Positions 8,603 through 15,000 of a DNA stretch of 15,000 nt are shown piece by piece (positions within the stretch are counted from its first letter, which is position 1; each line of letters starts with the position of its first letter). A model generated the notes under the pieces. That model saw only the letters and a program-made list of their open reading frames with translations, made no database searches and was not told the DNA's origin. Origin of the DNA: Penaeus vannamei (lineage: Eukaryota; Arthropoda; Malacostraca; Decapoda; Penaeidae); the NCBI RefSeq assembly GCF_042767895.1, contig NC_091550.1, positions 52,624,625 to 52,639,624 on the forward strand, read 5' to 3'. The position numbers and the translations under genes are program-made.

Positions 8603-8804
8603 GTGTGTGTTGGAATGGAGGTGTGTTCTGAGCTATCATTATGGAAAATGATTATTAAAAAAAAAGAAAAGAATGATAAACAAAATGATTATGAAAAAAA
8701 CATTAAGAATGATAAAAAAAATAAAAAAATGTTTTCCTTCTCGTTGAATAGAGTAGTATTTATTTACGTAAGTCCAACATTTCGCTGAATCTCAACATGA
8801 TCCT

Positions 8805-8980
8805 GATAATAATAGTAACTAAAATAATAAGGATAAAAATAATAGTAATAATGATGGTGATAGTAACTATAAACATAATGATAATATAGTAATAATAATA
8901 ATAGGAATTGTTATTAGTAACTATAATAATGATAATATAGTAATAATAATAATAGGAATTGTGATGATATGCTAATAATA
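8805..8980. repeat. (AAT)n-type tract with a 51-54 bp duplication
   Basis: AAT/GAT triplets on the plus strand, opposite in strand sense to the ATT tract at 7.9-8.2 kb. A 37-base block (8875-8911) is repeated exactly at 8926-8962, and the preceding TAGTAACTATAA recurs at 8861 and 8915, showing a tandem duplication of a segment of about 50 bp. Confidence 0.88.
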
Positions 8981-9046
8981 ATGTCCAACATAAGAAAAAA
9001 AATCACGGTGACACGCAAGAGAGCAGGAAAAAAAATGTTCACTGGT

Positions 9047-9142
9047 CAAAAAAAAGAAAAAGAAAAAAAATAATAAAAAAAATAAAAGATAAATAAATAA
9101 ATAAAAAAAAATAAAATAAAAATAAAAATAAGGGGGGGGGGG
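9047..9142. repeat. A-rich tract ending in poly-G
   Basis: A-rich sequence with AAAT and AAAAT units (9047-9131) is followed directly by eleven G (9132-9142). A run of A-rich units abutting a homopolymer G is unusual but has no clear function; length errors in assembly are likely at such runs. Confidence 0.85.
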
Positions 9143-9518
9143 CATTCATTATCCATCTTCCAAGGGTATCCTCTGGATGAAGACATTTTTATTCCCTTTG
9201 CTAAAATGAGCGAGAGATTATCACGTATTATCCCGCGGTGTTTTATCATTATTATTTAAAAGAAAAGAGAAAAAAGAATAAATTATATTATCAACGAAGA
9301 TGCCAGGCACATAGAAAACGGGATATATAATAATAACAATAATAAGAATTATAGCAATGATAATAATAAAAAAGATAAAATAGTAATATTTATAATAGTA
9401 ACAATAACGTGATCATTATCATTTCTATTTTTTATATACATCGTCTCATTATCTAGATATAAGATTAAAAATATCCATTCAAGAAAAAACACACACGCAT
9501 TTCAAACAAATTCATCGT
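9143..9518. other. AT-rich sequence, no gene seen
   Basis: AT-rich DNA with scattered AAT triplets (about 9325-9400). No ORF or element seen. Confidence 0.6.
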
Positions 9519-9629
9519 AAAAACATATAATTTTCAAAGTAAAAACCAATTAAAAATAGTAAAAAATAAAAAATAAAAAGTAAAAAAAAATGTATGACAA
9601 AAAACATATAATTTTCAAAGTAAAAACCA
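9519..9629. repeat. Two exact 30-bp direct repeats 81 bp apart
   Basis: A block beginning AAAAACATATAATTTTCAAA and ending GTAAAAACCA occurs at 9519-9548 and 9600-9629. The intervening 51 bases are A-rich. This is a local duplication or tandem repeat of 1.4 copies with period 81. Confidence 0.9.
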
Positions 9630-9783
9630 CTTAATGTACAGTACCATTCTCATCCATCTCCTCGACTGCTTTCCGGAATTGTGAATTTAATTAGGGAAGC
9701 AAACACTGAACACTCTAATGGATTGAGGGTTAGTGAGATTCTGCACAGAAAGACGGGGAAATCAAGGGGAGAGGAAGACGGTA

Positions 9784-10168
<385 letters not shown>

Positions 10169-11184
10169 AGACTAAAGAGAAAGGAGAAACGGAGAGGACG
10201 GAATGAAACAGAGATTACTTTATTTGCATACAGACAGTTTCTGTAATTACACAATTATAGCATGAAAGACTGAAACCTTAAGAGAGGCGATACCATAATA
10301 AAATAAAATAAAATAAAACGGGAAGAAAAACATCATAATAAGAACCAACACTGAAACAGAATCAACCGCATGATTTCAGAACAAACAAAAAAGTCGAACA
10401 CATTTTTCCTCTTCTTTCTCTCCATTCTCTTTCCTTTCCCCTTAAACACTTTCAAGCTCGGTTTCCTCCACTCGAAGGCAGTCTGGTTATCCAATTCCCA
10501 AGCTTTTACACCCACGCATTGTCTCCCGGTAATATATTGCCACCGAGGAAAGCGAAGGTACCAAAGAGATCGGGATCTGGTTCGAAATCCGCGGGAATTG
10601 TTGCTTCAATTGCTTCGAAGCAGATCAAAGCATAGCAGAAAGGAGTTAAAAAAAAGGACACTCGGCTCAATAATCTGTAGTTCTGCTCTGGTGTTGTTGG
10701 GGGGAAAATTCAACATATTCTAAATCTGAACTGCGAGTGTAATTTTTATAATACGAAGAACAAAGAACACAGATATAACCACAAATGACGCAGGTATAAC
10801 ACAAACGAAAACAGCTGCATTAATTTCCAACGGAACATTTCACAATTCATTTACCTTCGCTCCCAAAGCAGCGACACATTATCAACTTCCATTTAAGCCT
10901 GAGGTAAGACCTGCATTATCACTGCAAAGGGACTTATTGCATACGAGCATAATGGCAATCTGTGTCTGCGTTGTGTCAATTGCATCACTAAGAGAATAAC
11001 TCGTGTTGCTGTTTCGCGTCGGAGTCGAAAATCGTTTGAAGTGAATTAGAGTTAAATGCCATATTCCCGTGTTTCTTCGTATGCTTTGCTTAACACGTTA
11101 TGCAAGGCAAATCATCGTGTCCTCAGTAGCCTTCCGTTGATCATCAAAGTTCCTAAGACAGAATCCATACTAGAGAAATATATT
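10169..11184. other. Mostly unique sequence, no supported gene
   Basis: Includes a short (AAAAT)n patch at about 10297-10317. A 117-codon plus-strand frame (10370-10723) starts MISEQTKKSNTFFLFF and ends with a basic region; it has no recognisable domain and looks like a chance frame through T-rich DNA. A consensus donor CTGAG|GTAAGA occurs at 10903-10904 on the plus strand, with no convincing exon before it. Confidence 0.55.
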
Positions 11185-11190
11185 ACTTAC

Positions 11191-11394
11191 CATCCTTCGT
11201 GTTTCGTGTATTGCCTTTGTTTGTAAACAATGGACGCGTGGTCTGCTAGGCGTACCACTACCACCTCTCCGGACTGAAGCCTTTGTGCACTACTCGAGTA
11301 CAAATATGGCGTTCCAGACCGTTCCGTTGAAATTGTACACTTCGTAGCGCTACCAACTGCCAAAGGGAACGCAAGGTGCACTTCGAACTCCGCT
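11191..11394 (-). CDS. Possible internal exon, minus strand, unrecognised
   Basis: On the minus strand an open stretch of about 68 codons ends at GGATG|GTAAGT, a perfect six-base donor (11190-11185). It begins just after a TGA and near TTCGCAG (about 11395-11401), a weak acceptor lacking a good polypyrimidine tract. The peptide is mixed and not low-complexity, including GEVVVVRLADHASIVYKQRQ, but has no motif I recognise and no in-frame ATG. Intron phase would be 2 at the donor. It may be a real exon of a gene running leftward, or chance; without a second exon in the window I cannot decide. Confidence 0.15.
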
Positions 11395-11401
11395 GCGAAT
11401 C

Positions 11402-12572
11402 AGGGTATCGACCTCCTTTGCGAAAACACCCTTTGTCTGTCTACGAAGTTCTTTGAAAGCTTGTGTTAGTAGCTAATCCAGTTGATGTGAAGGATTGCTA
11501 CGTCTTCTAAGACAAGATATTAGGGCAGACTACAAATCAATAGCCTTTGTTTAGTTCATTAGTTGTTCAGGTCTACAAGTATTATCCTTGGAAAGACTGA
11601 AATCAAAGTTCATACTATCAAATAACGATATTCGATGTCACTTGATCTCGAAAGGTCGTGATTATAGCACACCTTGTGGTTTTGTTTCTGTTCTTTATTG
11701 CTGTATCAAATACCGCATTTATGAGAGCCAGCATTAAGATTACAAGGATTATATTAAACGCCAGTGGAAGCCTTACATTAGGCTTAAACACCTAATATGT
11801 CGTAATTAAGAGCGCGTTATGCATGAGATACGCCTGAGGTAGCTGACAGATCGTTGAATTCTTGGTGATGTGGTGATGCGGTGGCTCATGACCTGCGCGT
11901 GACATGTGGGACTCTCCTTATGCCAGGATAGACCGTGGAAGAGGAAAGAATATCACGAAGCTTATATTCTCTTTTGATACGTGTTTCAAACTAAGTTACA
12001 GCTGCTAGCCATTGATATCAGTTCATCACGAATTCTAGTCTTTTACTGTACCGAAATATAAACCAAAGAATTATTTACTTTTCTCTCTCTCGCGACTTCG
12101 TTATCAGGGAAATTATTAAATGTCAGTTGCACACATTATAATTAGCAGCACGTTGAACATTTCTTTTTTTTTTTTGGTTTATGCAAGCGAACTCAACAAT
12201 AAGAATATTTGCAAATGATTTAGCGGGATGGCGTAGCACAAAACATTTTCTAAAGCATGAATATATTTTGTATTTTATATATCTTTCCTTTGTGAGGCCA
12301 CCTGTAAGCTCCCACGAAGGCTGTGGTAGATAGAACTTCCTCAAGGTTATGTCTGTTCACTTCAGATTGGTCTAATGGATTTCCCTTTATTCGTAGCATC
12401 TTAAATGTGCATTTATTTGTGCGTTTATATATATTTTTAAATATATATTCCCAAAAATTCTTTCAGCAAATAGTAAAAGGTTGCTTAAGGCTTTGTATGC
12501 TTTTTGAGATCAATTGGACATTAAATTCATTGCATAGAATGTATTGCGGTGCTTTTTTGTTGAAATAACCGA
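11402..12572. other. Unique sequence, no gene seen
   Basis: About 1.2 kb of AT-rich DNA with stops in every frame. It contains a perfect 6-bp inverted repeat AAGCCT/AGGCTT (11768-11785) and an (AT)n palindromic patch near 12427-12449. A 73-codon minus-strand frame (12123-12344) and an 81-codon plus-strand frame (12323-12568) have no recognisable features. Confidence 0.6.
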
Positions 12573-12734
12573 ATCTCTCTCTCTCTAACACGCACACGCA
12601 CACACACACGCACACGCACGCACACGCACGCACGCACGCACGCACGCATGCAGTCACTCACTCACTCACTCACGCACGCACGCACACACACGCACGCACT
12701 CACTCACTCACTCACTCACTCACTCACTCACTTA

Positions 12735-12820
<86 letters not shown>
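12573..12820. repeat. Compound (CT)n/(CACG)n/(CACT)n/(CA)42 microsatellite
   Basis: In order: short (CT)n, (CA) and (CACG) mixtures, (CACT)n blocks interrupted by CACG, and a pure (CA)42 run at 12737-12820. The order shows progressive slippage from one dinucleotide or tetranucleotide to another. The Thr-His open frame is an artefact. Confidence 0.97.
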
Positions 12821-12822
<2 letters not shown>

Positions 12823-12892
12823 TCGCTACTCATTCATGAATCTCCAAAGAAATACATTTACACAGGTAACAAGTTTTATTGTTTATTTACCT

Positions 12893-13142
12893 AATCATTA
12901 TTATTATTCTGTTTGTTATTGGTAATAATGATAATGATAATAATAGTAATAATAATAGTAATGATAATAATAATGATAATAATAATGATAATAATAATAA
13001 TAATTGTGATTGTATTAATAATAACAATAATGATAATAGTAATGAAAATATTATTATTGTTATCATCATTATTATTATGATCATTTTCATTATTTCCATT
13101 ATCATTTAGTTTTTTTCTCCAATAATCATTATCTTTATTATC
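12893..13142. repeat. Self-complementary (AAT)n then (ATT)n tract
   Basis: The left half (about 12920-13050) is AAT/GAT-rich and the right half (about 13050-13142) is ATT/ATC-rich on the same strand, so the two halves can pair into an imperfect hairpin of up to roughly 90 bp per arm. Translated frames give Asn/Asp or Ile runs, which are artefacts. Confidence 0.88.
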
Positions 13143-13204
13143 ATTGATTTCTGTGGGAAGGGATGGGCCAAAAACGCTTATCACACTCGATGTCGTTTTA
13201 TTTT

Positions 13205-13224
13205 CTCTCCCTCCCTCCCTCCCT

Positions 13225-13305
<81 letters not shown>

Positions 13306-13320
13306 CCTCCCTCCCTCCCT

Positions 13321-13384
<64 letters not shown>
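13205..13384. repeat. Alternating (CCCT)6 (CT)34 (CCCT)7 (CT)28
   Basis: Blocks are (CCCT)6 at 13209-13232, (CT)34 at 13233-13300, (CCCT)7 at 13301-13328 and (CT)28 at 13329-13384, each apparently without interruption. The two-fold order suggests duplication of a CCCT+CT block. The tract ends directly at the SINE-like sequence. Confidence 0.97.
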
Positions 13385-13385
<1 letters not shown>

Positions 13386-13582
13386 AGGTGCTGGTCTAGC
13401 AACCTTGCGGACCTGCGTTCAGTCCCACGCCCGGCCAGTGAGTGGTAACCCCGGCCACTCCTTGCACACAGGGTTAGATTTGGGCAAAATAAGACAGACA
13501 GTATGTCACAGCAAAGAATATCCATTGTAACAAATGGAATAAAAAAACAACAACTAAAAACTAAACTAAACTAAACTAAACT
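13385..13582 (+). mobile_element. tRNA-derived SINE-like remnant
   Basis: The start resembles the interior of a tRNA gene: AAGGTGCTGGTCTAGCAACC then TTGCGGACCTGC and GTTCAGTCCCACGC, the last being a diverged Pol III B-box/T-arm (GGTTCGANTCC type) at about 13416-13426. A unique body with GGCCAGTGAGTGG and GGCCACTCC follows, then an A-rich segment with AATAAA (about 13538) and a (CTAAA)4 tail (13561-13580). A clear A-box and tRNA 5' end are missing, so it is 5'-truncated or replaced by the adjoining CT tract. The class is inferred from layout; I cannot name the family. Confidence 0.5.
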
Positions 13583-13594
13583 CTCTCTCTCTCT
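13583..13594. repeat. Short (CT)n run after the SINE tail
   Basis: About six to seven CT units follow the (CTAAA)4 tail, so the SINE-like sequence has CT dinucleotides on both sides. This may be a target-site duplication within a pre-existing CT tract or independent growth of the tail. Confidence 0.85.
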
Positions 13595-14223
13595 ATTCAT
13601 TTCCAATTTACAAAACCAAAAAAATATTTTTCACTCCCTGGCTTTAAAAACATTTACTAAAATCCTAACCCCAAGACAGAAAACGGAAAAAAATCCAGTA
13701 GAATTAATCGGCATTGAACATAGACACTCAAACCGGTATATAAAAGAAGAAAAGAAAAAAATGAAGAAAAGGAAAGATAAAAAATAAAAATACTGGGTCG
13801 TTTGATGTGGTTTTTCAAGGTGTGAAATCGGGATAAGCCATTGCAAACGAGAAAGATGTGTGACCGTGGTTACATCTCAAGGATAATTTTTTCCTCACGC
13901 TAATTATTATTAATTCTAATTCTCTTTATTCGTTTATTTATTTATACATTCCTTTTTAGCGAATAGTTAATGTGCAGATGCGCTTAGGCATGAGTCGGGG
14001 AAATGGCACCATTACCTACCATGGTTCTTCTGGCGCCCTTTGCCTATGGGAGTAAACATATCATTAATAAGAATTTAATGGCATTAGTGTCACAGAGGAG
14101 CATGAAAATTCTCGCCGGCGTGCATGACCTTCTGAGTCTCCACGTCATAGGTAGTTCCTTGTGTTACGTGCATGGTGTATGGTACAAGAAAAAGCTTAAC
14201 GTTAATGATTTTTGTGAAGAAAT
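13595..14223. other. Unique sequence, no supported gene
   Basis: AT-rich DNA with an A/G-rich patch near 13742-13790. A 77-codon plus-strand frame with an ATG at 14003 (starts MAPLPTMVLLAPFAYGSKH) is of mixed composition but ends inside the neighbouring tandem repeat and matches nothing I know. Confidence 0.55.
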
Positions 14224-14744
14224 GTTAAGCTGGTGAATAATTGGGACTTTGTGGGGCTTTTAAGATTGGCGTGAGTAAATGGTAGGCTGGTGAACAAAGG
14301 GATCTTCGTGGGACGCTGATGTTAGGCGTGAACAAATGATAAGTTCATGAACAAAGAAAGTTTATGATTGACGTGAACAAATGATAAGATAGTGAATAAA
14401 GGGATCTTCGTGAAAACATTTATGGCAGACGTGAACAAATGATAAGCTGATGAACAAAGGGATCTACTTGGGACATTTATGATAGCCGTGAACAAACGAT
14501 TAAACTGATGAACGAATGAATCTTCGCTGACCATTTACACTTAACATGAACAAATTAAATCTCTTTTATAGGACTTCGTTCATGAACAAATGATTAACCT
14601 GATAAACAAACGAATCTTCGCAGACCATTTATACTCAACATGAACAAACTAAATATCTTTTCTAGGACTTTGTTCATGAACAAATGATTAAACTGATGAA
14701 CAAACGAATCTTCGCAGACCATTTATACTCAACATGAACAAAGG
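14224..14744. repeat. 57-58 bp tandem repeat passing into a 94-bp unit
   Basis: Related AAGCTGGTGAA-type starts recur at 14227, 14284, 14341, 14386, 14444 and 14502 (spacings 57, 57, 45, 58, 58), each followed by an ATCTTCGTGG-type and a CGTGAACAAATGAT-type segment. From 14521 the period becomes 94: TCTTCG recurs at 14521, 14615 and 14709 with near-identical context, the third copy stopping at about 14744. The 94-bp unit appears to be a 58-bp unit plus a partial 36-bp one. Copies are diverged on the left and alike on the right. The 70-codon minus-strand frame here is an artefact. Confidence 0.92.
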
Positions 14745-14850
14745 AACTCTCTTTCGAAGGACTTTTTCCAAATCTTTCCCGTACCAATGACCCGTTGTTC
14801 CTTGTACCATTCTCCCCCGGGGCTTCAGTTTCCCTCCCGTTCTGTGTGAT

Positions 14851-14941
14851 CCAATTGCCTTAGTGTCACGTGTCCAGGACCCCTTTGTTAGGCAGCGGGG
14901 GAAGGGGGGAGGGAGACATTCCCACGGGGGGTACAGCCAAT
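14851..14941. promoter_or_regulatory. GC-rich segment with E-box and CCAAT boxes
   Basis: CCAAT at 14851-14855 and 14937-14941, the palindromic E-box CACGTG at 14867-14872, and G-rich runs at 14897-14931 sit in the only GC-rich stretch at this end of the window. This could be a proximal promoter for a gene starting to the right, beyond 15000. The motifs are short and the role is inference. Confidence 0.2.
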
Positions 14942-15000
14942 CACGTTGGGGAACTTGTGTCGTCGTCGTCTGGATCCCTGAGTGTTTTTTATTATTATTA

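Noticed and set aside
10579..10590. tRNA gene from the T-loop-like GGTTCGAAATCC
   Set aside because: The loop is one base too long, the T-stem does not pair, and no A-box, anticodon arm or acceptor stem can be built upstream.
10370..10723. 117-aa plus-strand ORF with a hydrophobic N-terminus and basic middle
   Set aside because: Phe-rich start comes from T-rich DNA, no domain is recognised, and there are no supporting signals around it.
13385..13440. Intact tRNA gene
   Set aside because: There is no acceptor stem, the T-stem pairs poorly and the D-arm is missing; the following body and tail fit a SINE remnant better.
14003..14236. 77-aa plus-strand ORF
   Set aside because: Ends inside the tandem repeat, has no recognisable motif and no splice or promoter support.

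Overview
The window looks like intergenic or intronic DNA from an animal with a very microsatellite-rich genome. A decapod crustacean such as a penaeid shrimp is my best guess, inferred from the mix of long (CT/GA)n, (CA)n and (ATT/AAT)n tracts, several minisatellites and a tRNA-like SINE remnant with a simple-repeat tail. No species-diagnostic gene is present. There is no bacterial-type gene organisation, no rRNA, no intact tRNA and no recognisable transposase or reverse transcriptase. I see no protein-coding gene I would call with confidence; the long open frames are by-products of stop-free tandem repeats.

Layout. 1-157 and 368-472 are (CA)n tracts, followed by a (TATG)n patch and a 75/63 bp tandem duplication (588-725). 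726-1820 is mostly unique sequence and holds a promoter-like cluster (two E2F-like sites, a perfect CRE palindrome and a TATA-like box, 1270-1345) and a consensus splice donor near 1758. 1825-2160 contains G-rich direct repeats, a GC hairpin and a 14-bp perfect inverted repeat about 250 bp apart. 2210-3326 is featureless unique DNA. 3327-3879 is a long polypyrimidine tract.

4351-4706 is a 19-bp minisatellite (18.7 copies). 4926-7324 is the dominant object: a 36-bp minisatellite of 66.7 copies built from two main interleaved unit types, with higher-order duplications and a degenerate left edge. Because 36 is divisible by 3 and the only indel is 3 bp, one plus-strand and two minus-strand frames stay open throughout; the plus-strand frame ends within the last repeat, about 95 bp before two AATAAA motifs. 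7553-7691 is a 25-bp x5 repeat. 7703-9400 is AT-rich with (ATT)n, poly-T, (AAT)n, A-rich and poly-G patches.

9784-10168 is a (GA)n/(GGGA)n polypurine tract. 10169-12572 is mainly unique sequence with no supported gene; a possible minus-strand exon ending in a strong donor lies at 11191-11394. 12573-12820 is compound (CT/CACG/CACT/CA)n, 12893-13142 a self-complementary AAT/ATT tract, and 13205-13384 alternating (CCCT)n/(CT)n blocks abutting a tRNA-derived SINE-like remnant (13385-13582). 14224-14744 is a 57-58 bp tandem repeat that passes into a 94-bp higher-order unit. The last 200 bases are GC-rich with an E-box, CCAAT boxes and a G-quadruplex candidate, perhaps an upstream regulatory region of a gene outside the window.

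Nothing here forms a gene system. The items most worth a second look are the 36-bp array and its possible transcription, the 19-bp array with paired p53-like sites, the G/C-rich inverted-repeat element and the 94-bp repeat.
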